A DNA stretch of 64,000 nucleotides, taken from assembly GCF_900106925.1 (NCBI RefSeq), contig NZ_FNNZ01000003.1:186001-250000 (forward strand). Direction: 5' to 3'. A model generated the notes under the pieces. That model was given only the letters and a program-made list of their open reading frames with translations, had not been told where the DNA came from and did no database searches. The translations under genes and the position numbers were made by a program. Positions 18,033 to 27,780 of this stretch are shown piece by piece. Numbering within the stretch: the stretch's first letter is position 1; the number at the start of each line of letters is the position of its first letter. This stretch comes from Thiocapsa roseopersicina (GTDB lineage Bacteria; Pseudomonadota; Gammaproteobacteria; Chromatiales; Chromatiaceae).

Positions 18033-19394
18033 ATGAGCAACCGAAAGACCCGCAGCGGCTATGTCTGCAACGCCTGTGGTGCGCGTCAGCCTAAGTGGGC
18101 GGGTCAGTGCCCGGACTGCGGGGCCTGGAACAGCATGGTGGAGACCGCGGAGATCGCGCGCCCCGCCGTGCGCGGCGGTTACGCAGGTGCGGCCGAGTCC
18201 CCGCGCGTGGAGAGTTTGGCCGAGGTCAGCCCCGAGGATCGGGTGCGTATCCAAAGCGGGATCGGCGAGCTGGATCGCGTGCTGGGCGGCGGTCTGGTGA
18301 CGGGCTCGGTGGTGTTGATCGGCGGGGATCCGGGGATCGGCAAGTCGACGCTCTTGTTGCAGGCGAGCGCCTCGCTGGCGCGCCACATGCCGGTGCTCTA
18401 CGTCAGCGGCGAGGAGTCGCCCCAGCAGATCGGGTTGCGCGCCCATCGGCTCGGGCTGGCGGGCGAGGGCATCCGTCTGCTTGCCGAGACCAATGTCGAG
18501 GCGATCCTCGCGGCCGCGTCCCGGGAGCGACCGCGGGTGATGGTCGTCGACTCCATCCAGACCCTCTACACCGACGCGCTGCAATCGGCCCCCGGCTCGG
18601 TCTCCCAGGTGCGCGAGGCGGCGGCTCAATTGGTCCGCTTCGCCAAGCAGCAGGACACGGTCGTCTTCCTCGTCGGTCATGTAACCAAGGACGGGACGCT
18701 GGCCGGTCCGCGGGTGTTGGAGCACATGGTCGACACCGTGCTCTATTTCGAGGGTGAGCCGGGCGGGGCATTCCGTTTGGTGCGCTCGGTCAAGAATCGC
18801 TTCGGTGCGGTGCACGAGCTCGGTGTCTTCGCGATGGGCGACCGCGGGCTGCGCGAGGTGAAGAACCCTTCGGCGATCTTTCTCTCGCGCCACGACGAGG
18901 CGGTTCCGGGCAGTCTGGTCATGGTGACCCGCGAGGGGACGCGACCCCTGTTGGTCGAGGTGCAGGCCCTGGTGGACGAGAGCCCGCTCGCCAATCCGCG
19001 CCGGGTGGCCTTGGGGCTCGACGGCAACCGCCTGTCCATGCTGCTGGCGGTGCTGCATCGTCACGGCGGTGTGGCCATGTTCAACCAGGATGTTTTCGTC
19101 AACGTGGTCGGCGGGGTGCGGATCACCGAGACCGCCGTCGACCTGCCGCTGGTCATGGCGGTGCTGTCGAGCTACCGCGATCGACCGCTTCCGTTGGATC
19201 TTGCGGTCTTCGGCGAGGTCGGCCTGTCGGGCGAGGTTCGCCCGGTCCCCAATGGTCCGGATCGGTTGCGCGAGGCGGCCAAGCACGGTATCCGTCGGGC
19301 CATCGTGCCGGTCGGGAATGTCCCCAAGGAGGGTGTCGAGGGGTTGGAGATCACGGCGGTGAAGACCCTCGCGGAGGCCCTCGACGGGGTCTGA
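18033..19394 (+). CDS. radA: DNA repair protein RadA
   Basis: This 453-residue RecA-like ATPase promotes branch migration of recombination intermediates. Domains in order are a four-cysteine zinc finger (CNACGARQPKWAGQCPDCGAW), an ATPase core with Walker A GGDPGIGKSTL, the RadA-specific KNRFG motif (VKNRFGAVHELGVF) and a C-terminal Lon-like domain. Length is standard. It is transcribed alone and converges on the CorC-like gene. Confidence 0.97.
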   Translation: MSNRKTRSGYVCNACGARQPKWAGQCPDCGAWNSMVETAEIARPAVRGGYAGAAESPRVESLAEVSPEDRVRIQSGIGELDRVLGGGLVTGSVVLIGGDPGIGKSTLLLQASASLARHMPVLYVSGEESPQQIGLRAHRLGLAGEGIRLLAETNVEAILAAASRERPRVMVVDSIQTLYTDALQSAPGSVSQVREAAAQLVRFAKQQDTVVFLVGHVTKDGTLAGPRVLEHMVDTVLYFEGEPGGAFRLVRSVKNRFGAVHELGVFAMGDRGLREVKNPSAIFLSRHDEAVPGSLVMVTREGTRPLLVEVQALVDESPLANPRRVALGLDGNRLSMLLAVLHRHGGVAMFNQDVFVNVVGGVRITETAVDLPLVMAVLSSYRDRPLPLDLAVFGEVGLSGEVRPVPNGPDRLREAAKHGIRRAIVPVGNVPKEGVEGLEITAVKTLAEALDGV

Positions 19395-19443
19395 GCGCCC
19401 GGCGAAGTGCCGGACCGGACGCGCCCGTCGCCCGCTCGACAGC

Positions 19444-20724
19444 CTACAGGAATGTACGCGTCTTGCGAGCCGGGCGGGTCACGACCTTGACAGTCTTCAC
19501 GCCATTGTCGGCCGTTTGAAGGATCTCGATCGGGTGATCGTGCAGTTTGAGACTAGTGCCGGGCTCGGGGATGGTTTCGAGGTATTCGAGGATCAGTCCG
19601 TTCAGTGTCCGGGGTCCATCGGTGGGAAGGGTCCAGCGCAGCGCCCGGTTGAGATCCCGCACGCCGATGCTGCCGTCGACCAAGAGGCTGCCGTCCTCGC
19701 CGCGATGGATCTCCGGGATGCTGTCGGCCGGATCGGTCGTGAACTCGCCGACGATCTCTTCGAGCAGGTCGGTCAGGGTGATGAGCCCGAGAAAGTCGCC
19801 GTACTCGTCGACCACCAGCCCGACGCGTCGCTTTCCGCGTTGGAAATTGAGCAGTTGTTGATAGAGTGGCGTGCCTTCCGGGACATAGTAGGGCTCGCGG
19901 GCGATTGCGCGCAGATGCTCCTTGTCCAGACCCTGCTCCAGGATCGCATGCAGGGCGTGCTTGGCGTGGAAGACGCCGATGACGTTGTCGAAACCGCCTT
20001 CGAACAGCGGCATCCGGGTGTAGCTGGAGTTGCGGATCGCCTGCAGGATCTCGTCATCGCTGTCCTGGATGTCGATCCCTTCCACCTCGTTGCGCGGGAT
20101 CATGATGTCTTCGACCGTAGCGTGCTCCAGATCCAGGATGCCGAGCAGCATGGAGCGGCTGCGCTCGGGGATCATGGCGCCGGCCTCGCTGACCACGGTG
20201 CGCAGCTCCTCGCGAGTCAGCGACGTGCCCTGAACGGCTTCAGTCGTGATCCCCATCAGCCGAAGGAGCCCGTTGGTGAAGAGATTGACGAACCAGACGA
20301 TCGGATACAGCAGTTTGAGCAACGGCTTGTAGATGTATGCCGCCGAGAAGGCCAAGCGTTCGGGGTGCAGCGTGGCGTAGGTCTTAGGCGCGACTTCCGA
20401 GAAAATGAGGATTACCAGGGTCAGGATGCCGGCCGCGATGCCGATCGCGGCCTCGCCGCCGAGTCGCAAGGCGATGATCGTCGCCAGGGACGAGGCCATG
20501 ATATTCACGAAGTTGTTGCCGAGCAGGATGAGTCCGATCAAGCGGTCGGGTCGTTCGAGCAGCGCACGGGCCATGCGGGCGCCTCGGTGGCCGCCGTCCG
20601 CCAGGTGTTTGAGCTTATAGCGGTTGATGGTGAGCAGGGCCGTCTCCGATCCGGAGAAGAAGGCCGAGAGCATGAGCAACAGGACTAGCGCGAGAAAGAG
20701 ACCGGGTAGCGAGAGTTCATCCAC
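19444..20724 (-). CDS. HlyC/CorC (CNNM) family protein
   Basis: This protein of about 426 residues has an N-terminal DUF21 membrane domain (ALVLLLMLSAFFSGSETALL and further helices), a pair of CBS domains (from about DIMIPRNEVEGID to LIEEIVGEFTTD-like LTDLLEEIVGEF) and a C-terminal CorC/HlyC domain. Family members take part in magnesium or cobalt efflux and are distinct from the HlyC acyltransferase. The start is uncertain: GTG 20724 (VDELSLPGLF) fits the family N-terminus, while an upstream in-frame start at 20787 would add a polar leader. Confidence 0.88.
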   Translation of the reverse strand: MDELSLPGLFLALVLLLMLSAFFSGSETALLTINRYKLKHLADGGHRGARMARALLERPDRLIGLILLGNNFVNIMASSLATIIALRLGGEAAIGIAAGILTLVILIFSEVAPKTYATLHPERLAFSAAYIYKPLLKLLYPIVWFVNLFTNGLLRLMGITTEAVQGTSLTREELRTVVSEAGAMIPERSRSMLLGILDLEHATVEDIMIPRNEVEGIDIQDSDDEILQAIRNSSYTRMPLFEGGFDNVIGVFHAKHALHAILEQGLDKEHLRAIAREPYYVPEGTPLYQQLLNFQRGKRRVGLVVDEYGDFLGLITLTDLLEEIVGEFTTDPADSIPEIHRGEDGSLLVDGSIGVRDLNRALRWTLPTDGPRTLNGLILEYLETIPEPGTSLKLHDHPIEILQTADNGVKTVKVVTRPARKTRTFL

Positions 20725-20979
20725 CTTGGATTCCGAGCTTGGCGATGGGTCGATCTTCCGCACAGTATACCGGCTTCGACACCGCATGCCGGGCGCGTCG
20801 CGACTCCGTGTTCTTGCGTCGCTATCCCCCGGATTCCGACCTCCACTCGCTTCCTGGTCTCTTGCGCGGATAGATCCGATCCGATCCGCAGATCGGCGTC
20901 CCGCCGCGTCGACATTTCGACCCTGCGCTTGCAGTTCGGCTAGGCTGGGTCATAATCCCGGCCTTTTTGACCGGGGCCG

Positions 20980-21981
20980 ATGATGTTCAAGAATGTACGA
21001 CTGTATCGATTGGGACGCCCGTTTGGTCTGGACGCCGACGCGCTCGAGGCCCGTCTCGACGAGCGCCGCTTTCGGCCCTGCGGTCCTCTGGAAACCGCGA
21101 CAATGGGCTGGTCGGCGCCGCTCGGCGATGGCTCGACCGCGCTCGTTCATGCAGTCTCGGGATGCTTCCTGATCTGCTCGCGCAAGCAGGAGCGGCTGCT
21201 CCCCTCGGCGGCGGTCGCCGAGGCATTGGAGGAACGCGTCAACGATCTGGAGACGGCGGAGTCCCGCGACGTAGGTCGCGCCGAGCGGCGCCGACTGCGC
21301 GAGCAGATCATGGCCGAGATGCTCCCGCGGGCCTTTACCCGTTCACGTCGCACGCTTCTTTATGTCGACACCGAGGCGGGTTGGTTGGTGGTGGATTCCG
21401 GGAGCGATCGGCAGGCCGAGGACGTGATCTCGCTGCTGCGCGAGACCATCGAGACCTTGCCGGCGCGCCCCCCCGCGCCGCGCATGGAGCCGCCTAGGGT
21501 CATGACCGGCTGGCTGTTGAACGGCGATGCGCCGAGCGATTTCCAGATCGGCGATGCCTGCGAGCTGCGCGATGTCAGCGACACCGCAAGCCTGATCCGC
21601 TGTCGCGGACAGGATCTCGGCAGCGAGGAGATCCTCGCCCATCTGCGCGTCGGCAAGCAGGTCTTGAAGCTGGCCCTGAGCTGGGACGAGCGACTCGATT
21701 TCGTCCTGGCCGAGGACATGTCGCTGAAACGCTTGCGTGTTGGAGACGCCCTGCTCAACGAGCTGGACGACGGCGACCTTGAGCCCGCAGCCCGCATGGA
21801 CGCCGAGCTTGCGATCCTCGCACTGCAACTACGAGAGCTGATCGCCCGACTGGACGCGATCTTCGGCCTCGTCGGCGACGAGGATGCGGCCGGCACGCCG
21901 GCCCAGGAGCCTCAGGCTGAACCCGCATCCGCGCCCGCGAAGGTCACGCCTTCGTCGGCGGAGCCGCCGCCGTGGGTGTAG
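20980..21981 (+). CDS. rdgC: Recombination-associated protein RdgC
   Basis: This protein of about 333 residues forms a ring-shaped dimer that binds double-stranded DNA and limits RecA activity. The N-terminus (MFKNVRLYRLGRPF), the GWSAPLGD segment and the conserved MAEMLPRAFTRSRRT are family features. Two adjacent ATGs (20980 and 20983) are possible starts, and the second gives the usual MFKN start. The C-terminal 35 residues are rich in Ala, Pro and Glu and look non-conserved. The stop codon TAG is the first part of a GTAGGGGCGACTT palindromic repeat. Confidence 0.93.
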   Translation: MMFKNVRLYRLGRPFGLDADALEARLDERRFRPCGPLETATMGWSAPLGDGSTALVHAVSGCFLICSRKQERLLPSAAVAEALEERVNDLETAESRDVGRAERRRLREQIMAEMLPRAFTRSRRTLLYVDTEAGWLVVDSGSDRQAEDVISLLRETIETLPARPPAPRMEPPRVMTGWLLNGDAPSDFQIGDACELRDVSDTASLIRCRGQDLGSEEILAHLRVGKQVLKLALSWDERLDFVLAEDMSLKRLRVGDALLNELDDGDLEPAARMDAELAILALQLRELIARLDAIFGLVGDEDAAGTPAQEPQAEPASAPAKVTPSSAEPPPWV

Positions 21982-22001
21982 GGGCGACTTAAGTCGCCTA
22001 C
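21978..22001. repeat. GGCGACTTAAGTCGCC palindrome, copy 1
   Basis: A perfect 16-bp palindrome at 21983-21998 is flanked by GTAGG and TAC. A close relative with a 9-bp stem is at 23907-23926 (GGGGCGACT, GA, AGTCGCCCC, then TAC). The rdgC stop codon (21979-21981) overlaps this copy. Confidence 0.7.
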
Positions 22002-22052
22002 CGCGCATTCGGAGATCCGCCCTCTGCGCAATGACCGCGGCGCAAACGGCCC

Positions 22053-23222
22053 TCAAGGCGCGGCAGTGCGGGGGTGCTCCATGAAGAACCGCAGCATCTC
22101 GCGACTGGCGTCGGGTCCGCGCGGCTCGGTATAGGAGCCGTCCGCGCTGCCGCCGGACCAGGCGTGGCCGGTGCCGTGCAGGACCCACTGCTCCAGCTGC
22201 GCCCGTCCTGCATCGTCCGCGTAGATGCTGCGGGTGTAGCGGATTCCCCCGGCCGATTCGCCCTGACCGAGCGTTTTGCGTAAACGCGCCACCCCGGGCG
22301 ATCCGGCGATGACCTGATCGGCGTTGACCGGGTTGACGGTGGTGTCGCGATCACCGTGAAAGACGATGGTCGGGACCAATGGTGCCTTGCCGTCCGGCCC
22401 TTGGTGCCGATGGGTCGAGGCGACCTGAGACGCTCCGCCCTGACGCATCGCAGCAAGTGCCGACGGCATGTCGTCGGCGGCCCCGTAAGCCAGCCCGGAA
22501 TGCACGCCGATCGCGGCATAGAGGTCCGGGTAGGTGGCCCCCATGATCGCCGCAGCGGCACCGCCGGCGGAGAGTCCGGCGATATAGACGCGATCGGGAT
22601 CGACCGCATAGTCGCGAATGATCTCGCGGGTAATGCCCGCAATCAGCGCGGGTTCGCCACGACCGCGTTGCTGGTCTTCGGGGCTGAACCAGCTCCAGCA
22701 TTTGGTGGCGCTGGTCGACAGGGACTGCGCCGGATAGGCGACCAGGAACAGCTGCTCTTCGGCCAAGGCGTTCATGCGGGTGCCGGCCGCAAAGTCGTCT
22801 GGCGACTGGGTGCAACCGTGCAGCATCACCACCAGGGGAAGCGGCTGGCCGCGGTAGCCGCTCGGGATATAGAGTTTGTAGGCGAGGGTGCCCGCGGCTG
22901 CGGTATGGATATGTTCCTCGAACCGCGCCCCGTCCGGGAGCGCGACCGGCGCACGGTCGATCGGGAATCCGGTACTTCGACCGGGCAGGCGTCCCGCGAG
23001 CCGTTGCTTCATCCGACCGAGTACGTCGCGCAGGACTTCGGGGATCTTCGGCACGGCAACGCCGCTCCGATGCCCCGACGCATGCTCTGCGGAGGCCGGA
23101 TCGCCATCCGATCCAGGCGTATCGACCTGAGCGCCGCGCAGCAGGGCCATGGCGTCCTGGAGCCGACCTTCGCGGGTCAGGCGGGTCACTTCGGCCATGT
23201 CGATCTTGGGCAAAGAGGTCAT
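22053..23222 (-). CDS. PHB depolymerase-family esterase
   Basis: This 389-residue alpha/beta hydrolase is of the short-chain polyhydroxyalkanoate depolymerase (LpqC-like, type 1) group. After a polar N-terminal 100 residues come the oxyanion region LVVMLHGCTQSPDDFA, the nucleophile box IAGLSAGGAAAAIM, Asp in VFHGDRDTTVN and a late His in LHGTGHAWSGG. No signal peptide is visible, so it is probably intracellular or exported by an unseen route. It lies 73 bp downstream of a ribbon-helix-helix regulator gene on the same strand, suggesting a two-gene operon. Confidence 0.9.
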   Translation of the reverse strand: MTSLPKIDMAEVTRLTREGRLQDAMALLRGAQVDTPGSDGDPASAEHASGHRSGVAVPKIPEVLRDVLGRMKQRLAGRLPGRSTGFPIDRAPVALPDGARFEEHIHTAAAGTLAYKLYIPSGYRGQPLPLVVMLHGCTQSPDDFAAGTRMNALAEEQLFLVAYPAQSLSTSATKCWSWFSPEDQQRGRGEPALIAGITREIIRDYAVDPDRVYIAGLSAGGAAAAIMGATYPDLYAAIGVHSGLAYGAADDMPSALAAMRQGGASQVASTHRHQGPDGKAPLVPTIVFHGDRDTTVNPVNADQVIAGSPGVARLRKTLGQGESAGGIRYTRSIYADDAGRAQLEQWVLHGTGHAWSGGSADGSYTEPRGPDASREMLRFFMEHPRTAAP

Positions 23223-23295
23223 GAGTGTGGGGTCCTGGAGTCGAGAAGTTCGGCGCGGGCGCGCCCTGCTGCTGTGCCGCGTGGCTGGTTTGCCC

Positions 23296-23715
23296 TCATC
23301 GGATGCGGTCGCGCAACGCGGCCTTCACCGCGGGAGCCGCTTGGAGGGCGCCGAGCACATGGACCGAGGCGATGGTGTCGCGTGCGAGATCGGCAGGCAC
23401 GTCATCGGCGATGACGACGAGACCGAGCACCTGGATGTGGAGGGTCTCGCCCGCCGCCTGTATCCGCTCCAGCTCGTGCCGGTTGTACCGGCGCAGGCCC
23501 AGGTCGAGGCGGTGTCTGGCGACCGATTGACGCACCGCCTCGCCGTGACGATCGAGCTGGCTGCGGATCGCGGTGCGGATGAAGTCGGTGCGGTTGGAAT
23601 AGAAGCCCTCCTGCACCAGCAGATCGACATGGCCCAAGTCCACGTAACCGAGGTTGATTGTGATCTTCTCGCTGTCGACCGGTTTTCGACGGATCTCTTG
23701 AAGCTCGCCTGACAT
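23296..23715 (-). CDS. Ribbon-helix-helix (CopG-type) transcriptional regulator
   Basis: This 139-residue protein has an N-terminal ribbon-helix-helix domain: the beta strand KITINLGYVDLG, then helices around VDLLVQEGFYSNRTDFIRTA and IRSQLDRHGEAV. A C-terminal domain of unknown ligand follows. Two in-frame ATGs exist. I prefer 23715 because AAAGGG lies 9 bases upstream, whereas the ATG at 23724 directly abuts that sequence and sits inside the putative operator. Three TACCATC half-sites overlap the start region, which points to autoregulation. The downstream gene is a PHA-depolymerase-type esterase. Confidence 0.85.
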   Translation of the reverse strand: MSGELQEIRRKPVDSEKITINLGYVDLGHVDLLVQEGFYSNRTDFIRTAIRSQLDRHGEAVRQSVARHRLDLGLRRYNRHELERIQAAGETLHIQVLGLVVIADDVPADLARDTIASVHVLGALQAAPAVKAALRDRIR

Positions 23716-23718
23716 CTT

Positions 23719-23749
23719 TACCATCCCTTTACCATCTGTAAGGATGGTA
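23719..23749 (-). promoter_or_regulatory. Putative operator of the RHH regulator, three half-sites
   Basis: TACCATC occurs at 23719-23725 and 23730-23736, and its inverse GATGGTA at 23743-23749. The last two form a perfect inverted repeat with a 6-bp spacer. The first is a direct repeat at 11-bp spacing, about one helical turn. This layout fits cooperative binding of ribbon-helix-helix dimers next to their own start codon. Confidence 0.6.
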
Positions 23750-23906
23750 TTGGGGTGCGAATTGGGATTGCAAGGAAAAGCTCAAGGCGATCAGGCGCCG
23801 AGCGCCGCCTTCCGAGTGCGGTGCGTGAATACACGAGAAATCACTTAGGGGAACACCGGGACTCAGTATCCCGACTGCGGATACTTGCAAGGCATGAAGT
23901 GGTCTT

Positions 23907-23926
23907 GGGGCGACTGAAGTCGCCCC
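23907..23926. repeat. GGCGACT palindrome, copy 2
   Basis: GGGGCGACT and AGTCGCCCC form a 9-bp stem around GA. It is followed by TAC as in the copy at 21978-22001. Confidence 0.65.
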
Positions 23927-23958
23927 TACACGTCGGAAGACCCTTTCCTGGAAATCAC

Positions 23959-24045
23959 CTAAACCGCGTCGACTCCCGAGCTCGCGAGTCGTCGTAAGCC
24001 CGAGCACCCGCTCGAACAACGCATGTCACTCAAGACGCGGTTTAG
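23959..24045. repeat. 87-bp terminal-inverted-repeat element, subfamily B, copy 1
   Basis: Perfect 12-bp ends are CTAAACCGCGTC (23959-23970) and GACGCGGTTTAG (24034-24045). The interior is unlike subfamily A and has its own GACTC/GAGTC hairpin. The TAA stop of the epimerase gene (24042-24044, minus strand) lies inside the right end. Confidence 0.88.
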
Positions 24046-25049
24046 ACGCGGTAGAACCCCCGATACCACTCCACGAACCGCGCCACCCCTTCGCCGACCG
24101 GGGTATCCGGGCAGTAGCCGGTGTCGCGCACCAGATCGGTGACATCGGCATAGGTGTCCGGGACATCGCCCGGCTGCAGGGGCAACAGGTTCATCTGCGC
24201 CTTTCGCCCCAGGGCCTCCTCAAGGAAGCCGATATATTCCATCAGCTCGACCGGCTTGTTGTTGCCGATGTTGTAGATGCGATAGGGCCCCTGACTGGTT
24301 GCGGGATCGGGCTGTGCGCCGGACCAGGTCGGGTCACCGGTCGGCACGCGATCCAGGACACGGATGACGCCTTCCACGATGTCGTCGACGAAGGTGAAGT
24401 CGCGACGGTGTTTCCCGTAGTTGAAGACGTCGATCGGCTCCCCGGCGAGGATGGCACGGGTGAATTTGAAGAGCGCCATGTCGGGCCGTCCCCAGGGGCC
24501 GTAAACGGTGAAGAATCGTAGACCGGTGGTCGGGATCCGATACAGATGGCTGTAGGTGTGCGCCATCAGCTCGTTGGCCTTTTTGCTGGCGGCATAGAGG
24601 CTCAAGGGGTGATCGACGTTGTGATGGATCGAGAAGGGCATGGCGGTGTTGGCGCCGTAGACCGAGCTGCTCGAGGCATAGACCAGGTGCTCAACCCCGA
24701 CATCCCGGCAGCCTTCCAGGATGTGCGCGAAGCCGACCAGGTTGGTGTTGACGTAGGCCATCGGGTTCTCGATGGAATAGCGCACGCCGGCCTGAGCGGC
24801 GAGGTGCACAACCCGATCCGGGCGGTGCAGGGCGAAGAGCTCGCGCATGCGCGCACCGTCCTCGATGTCGACCCGCTCGTCGCGGAAGCCTTCCAACGGC
24901 AGGGTGCGGGCGAGTCGTGCTTCCTTGAGGGCAACATCGTAGTAGTCGTTCAGGTTGTCGATCCCGATCACCTCGTCGCCGCGTGCGAGGAGCCGTAACG
25001 ACAGGGCCGAGCCGATAAAACCGGCGCTGCCGGTCACCATGACTTTCAT
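24042..25049 (-). CDS. NAD-dependent epimerase (UDP-glucuronate 4-epimerase type)
   Basis: This 335-residue extended short-chain dehydrogenase/reductase would interconvert UDP-glucuronate and UDP-galacturonate for surface polysaccharides. It shows the NAD motif [13 protein letters not shown], the catalytic region YASSSSVYG and the YAASK active site. The segment [18 protein letters not shown] is typical of the UDP-glucuronate epimerase group. ATG 25049 (MKVMVTGS) is chosen over an upstream start. No polysaccharide genes are adjacent. The stop codon is provided by an 87-bp repeat end (codons CGC GTC TAA). Confidence 0.92.
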   Translation of the reverse strand: MKVMVTGSAGFIGSALSLRLLARGDEVIGIDNLNDYYDVALKEARLARTLPLEGFRDERVDIEDGARMRELFALHRPDRVVHLAAQAGVRYSIENPMAYVNTNLVGFAHILEGCRDVGVEHLVYASSSSVYGANTAMPFSIHHNVDHPLSLYAASKKANELMAHTYSHLYRIPTTGLRFFTVYGPWGRPDMALFKFTRAILAGEPIDVFNYGKHRRDFTFVDDIVEGVIRVLDRVPTGDPTWSGAQPDPATSQGPYRIYNIGNNKPVELMEYIGFLEEALGRKAQMNLLPLQPGDVPDTYADVTDLVRDTGYCPDTPVGEGVARFVEWYRGFYRV

Positions 25050-25074
25050 GCATCTACTCCGTGGTAATTGAGGG

Positions 25075-26742
25075 TCATCCGGCCCAGCCGAGCATCTCGC
25101 AGGCGTGGTCGCGGGTGCGTGCCGTGATCTTGGTGCCGCCGAGCATGCGGGCGATCTCGTCGACCCGCGCATCCGGATCGAGTGTCTCGATGCGGGTGTA
25201 GGTTTGACCGTCGAGCGTCTCCTTGCGGACCCGAAGCTGCTGGTGGGCCTGGGCGGCGACCTGGGGAAGATGGGTCACGCAGAGCACCTGGCGCGAGTCG
25301 CCGAGTCGGCGCAGCAGACGCCCGACGATCTCGGCGATCCCGCCGCCGATGCCGACATCGACCTCATCGAACACCAGTGTCGGGACGCTTCCGCACTCGG
25401 CGGTAGCGACCTGAATGCCGAGGCTGATCCGCGAGAGCTCGCCGCCCGAGGCGACCTTCGCGAGCGGCTGTAACGGCTGGCCCGGGTTGGCGCTTACCAG
25501 GAAGGCGATGCGCTCCAGGCCGCCCGCACCCGCGCGCTCCGGGGGAAGTGCCTCGATCTCCACGGCGAAGCGCCCGCCCGCCATGCCGAGCTGCTGCATC
25601 GCTTCCGTGACGGTCCTATTCAGGCGCTCGGCAGCCTCGGCGCGGGCATCGCCGAGCGCGCGTGCTTGATCCAGAAAGGTATGCAGCGCGGTGTCGCGTG
25701 ACTCGCGCAGATCTCCGAGGCGCAGATCGGCCTGCTCGAGCGTCTCCAGCTCGGCCTGACGCGCGGTCAGGGCGTCCGGCAGCTCGACCGGCAGGACGCG
25801 GAATTTCCGTGCCAGGTCGTGAATCTGTGCGATGCGGGTCTCGACCGCTTCCAGCGCGGCGGGATCGACCTCCAGGCCATCGAGATAATGGCGCAGACTT
25901 GCAGCTGCCTCGCCGGTATGGATGGCTGCCGTTTCCAGCAGGTCACGAGGTTCGGTCAAGGCCGGATCGATGGCGGCCAGATCGTCCAGATCGGAGCCGG
26001 CAGAGCGCAGCTGATCGCAGATCGCCGGCTCGGCCTCGGACAGCATATCGAGGACGCGCGCGGCGGTGTCCTGCAGGCGCCCCAGATGGCTCAGGCGTCG
26101 CTGTTCCAGGTCGAGATTTTCGATCTCCGCGGCGCTCAGCCCCAGTGCCGACAGCTCTTCGACCTGAAAGCGCAGCAGATCGAGTCGCTCGGCCCGCTCC
26201 TGTCGCGCCGACTCCAGCGCCGCGAGCTGTTGGTCGAGTCCTCGGTACTCGCGAAAGGCCGCGGCGACCGACGCGGCGAGGACCGCATGGCCCCCGTAGG
26301 CGTCCAAAAGATCGCGTTGGGCGTTGGCGCGTAGCAGCGATTGGTGGGCGTGCTGTCCGTGGATGTCGACCAAGAGGTCGCCGAGGTCACGCAGTTGGGC
26401 GCCGGTGGCGGGTCGGCCGTTGACATAGGCGCGCGAGCGTCCGTCGCGCACGATCAGGCGGCGCACCAGACAGTCTCCGTCCTCGTCGAGATCCTGCTCG
26501 GCGAGCCAGGCGCGTGCACCGGGGACCGCCGCCACATCGAACCCGGCGACGATCTCGGCGCGCTCGCACCCGGCGCGGATCATGGCGGCGTCCGCCTTAT
26601 CGCCCAGGGCAAGGCCCAGAGCATCGATCATGATCGATTTGCCCGCACCGGTTTCGCCGGTGAGCGCCGTCATGCCCGACGTGCACTCGAGCTCGAGCGA
26701 GCTGACGATGGCCAGGTCTTTGACAAGGATGTGTGTCAGCAT
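25075..26742 (-). CDS. recN: DNA repair protein RecN
   Basis: This 555-residue SMC-like ATPase acts in double-strand break repair. Walker A is [19 protein letters not shown] at the N-terminus. Long coiled-coil arms occupy the middle (rich in Leu, Ala, Glu and Arg), and the C-terminus has the ABC signature ASGGELSRI and Walker [14 protein letters not shown]. Length is standard. It lies 18 bp downstream of nadK on the same strand and 25 bp upstream of the epimerase start, a common nadK-recN arrangement. Confidence 0.96.
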   Translation of the reverse strand: MLTHILVKDLAIVSSLELECTSGMTALTGETGAGKSIMIDALGLALGDKADAAMIRAGCERAEIVAGFDVAAVPGARAWLAEQDLDEDGDCLVRRLIVRDGRSRAYVNGRPATGAQLRDLGDLLVDIHGQHAHQSLLRANAQRDLLDAYGGHAVLAASVAAAFREYRGLDQQLAALESARQERAERLDLLRFQVEELSALGLSAAEIENLDLEQRRLSHLGRLQDTAARVLDMLSEAEPAICDQLRSAGSDLDDLAAIDPALTEPRDLLETAAIHTGEAAASLRHYLDGLEVDPAALEAVETRIAQIHDLARKFRVLPVELPDALTARQAELETLEQADLRLGDLRESRDTALHTFLDQARALGDARAEAAERLNRTVTEAMQQLGMAGGRFAVEIEALPPERAGAGGLERIAFLVSANPGQPLQPLAKVASGGELSRISLGIQVATAECGSVPTLVFDEVDVGIGGGIAEIVGRLLRRLGDSRQVLCVTHLPQVAAQAHQQLRVRKETLDGQTYTRIETLDPDARVDEIARMLGGTKITARTRDHACEMLGWAG

Positions 26743-26760
26743 CGGGGAAGGTCCGACGGC

Positions 26761-27654
26761 TCAAGTCGCGACGGGGGGCATGTGCCCGCCCCAGCCGAGC
26801 TTCGCCCGCAGGATCTGATAATGATCGTGGCCGCGCGGGTGAAGCAGATGTGCGGAATGCGGATGTCGGACCACTTCGACGGACGCGCGCGGGGGCAGCT
26901 GCAGGTCGGCCTGTCCGTCGCAGGTCACCTGCACGTGACCTTGGTCGAGTCCGCGCACCCTGACCTCGATCCGCCGATCGCCTGGGACGACCAGCGGCCG
27001 GTTGCTCAGATCGTGCGGGCAGATGGGTACCAACAAGAGCGCATCCAGGGCCGGGTCGACCAGCGGGCCGCCGCCCGAGAGCGCATAGGCCGTCGATCCG
27101 GTCGGGGTGGCGATGATCAAGCCATCCGAGCGTTGGGCGGAGACGAAGACACCGTCGATGTCCATCTCGAGCTCGATCATGCGGGCCGTATTCCATTTGT
27201 GGATGACGACGTCGTTCAGGGCGGAGTAGCTGCGCTCGAGTCCGTCCTCGGCGATCACGCGCACCGACAACATGGCGCGGCGATCCGATTGGTATTCGCC
27301 GGCGAGGATCGGGTCGAGCGCGGACTCGATGTCTTGCGGCGAGACATCAACCAGGAACCCGAGCCGCCCGAGGTTGATCCCCACCAGAGGGACGCCGTAG
27401 GCGGCCATCATCCGCGCGGCGTGCAGGAGTGTCCCGTCCCCGCCGACCACGATGACCAGATCGCAGCCTGCTCCGAGCTGCGCGATCGGGACCGCTGCCC
27501 CGACCTCCGCACCGAGTAGGTGGGCGCTCTCGGCATCGAGTCGCACCTGGATGCATCGGGAACGCAGGTAGGCGCCGAGGTGACGCAATGTCCCGACCAC
27601 CTTTTCCGGGTCGCCTTGCTTCGCGATGATGCCGACGGTGTTGAATTGCGGCAT
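26761..27654 (-). CDS. nadK: NAD kinase
   Basis: This 297-residue cytosolic enzyme phosphorylates NAD to NADP. The diagnostic GGDGTLL motif is in VVVGGDGTLLHAARMM, and the substrate loop is ATPTGSTAYALSGGGP. ATG 27654 (MPQFNTVGIIAKQGD) gives the usual family start, while an upstream start adds 34 low-complexity residues. It is transcribed together with recN. A -35/-10 pair TTGGCG and TAGTTT with a 17-bp spacer lies at 27699-27727. Confidence 0.95.
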   Translation of the reverse strand: MPQFNTVGIIAKQGDPEKVVGTLRHLGAYLRSRCIQVRLDAESAHLLGAEVGAAVPIAQLGAGCDLVIVVGGDGTLLHAARMMAAYGVPLVGINLGRLGFLVDVSPQDIESALDPILAGEYQSDRRAMLSVRVIAEDGLERSYSALNDVVIHKWNTARMIELEMDIDGVFVSAQRSDGLIIATPTGSTAYALSGGGPLVDPALDALLLVPICPHDLSNRPLVVPGDRRIEVRVRGLDQGHVQVTCDGQADLQLPPRASVEVVRHPHSAHLLHPRGHDHYQILRAKLGWGGHMPPVAT

Positions 27655-27698
27655 GAGGTCTGTTGGAGGCTGGGATCCGGAAGGGCTTGCGGCCGTTA

Positions 27699-27727
27699 AA
27701 ACTAGCATGGGCGAGGGATGACGCCAA
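27699..27727 (-). promoter_or_regulatory. Candidate nadK-recN promoter
   Basis: On the minus strand TTGGCG (27722-27727) and TAGTTT (27699-27704) are 17 bp apart, about 45 bp upstream of the nadK ATG. It is divergent from, and 18 bp away from, the hrcA promoter. Confidence 0.45.
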
Positions 27728-27745
27728 TAGGCGCGCCGAGCAGCC

Positions 27746-27774
27746 TTGACAGGCATGGCCCGAATCCCTAAATT
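27746..27774 (+). promoter_or_regulatory. Sigma70-type promoter of the hrcA heat-shock operon
   Basis: A perfect -35 TTGACA (27746-27751) and a -10 TAAATT (27769-27774) are separated by exactly 17 bp. The expected transcription start falls at the first bases of the CIRCE element (27781). This is the standard layout for HrcA repression of a vegetative promoter. I see no sigma32-type promoter in this gap. Confidence 0.8.
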
Positions 27775-27780
27775 GCGGTG

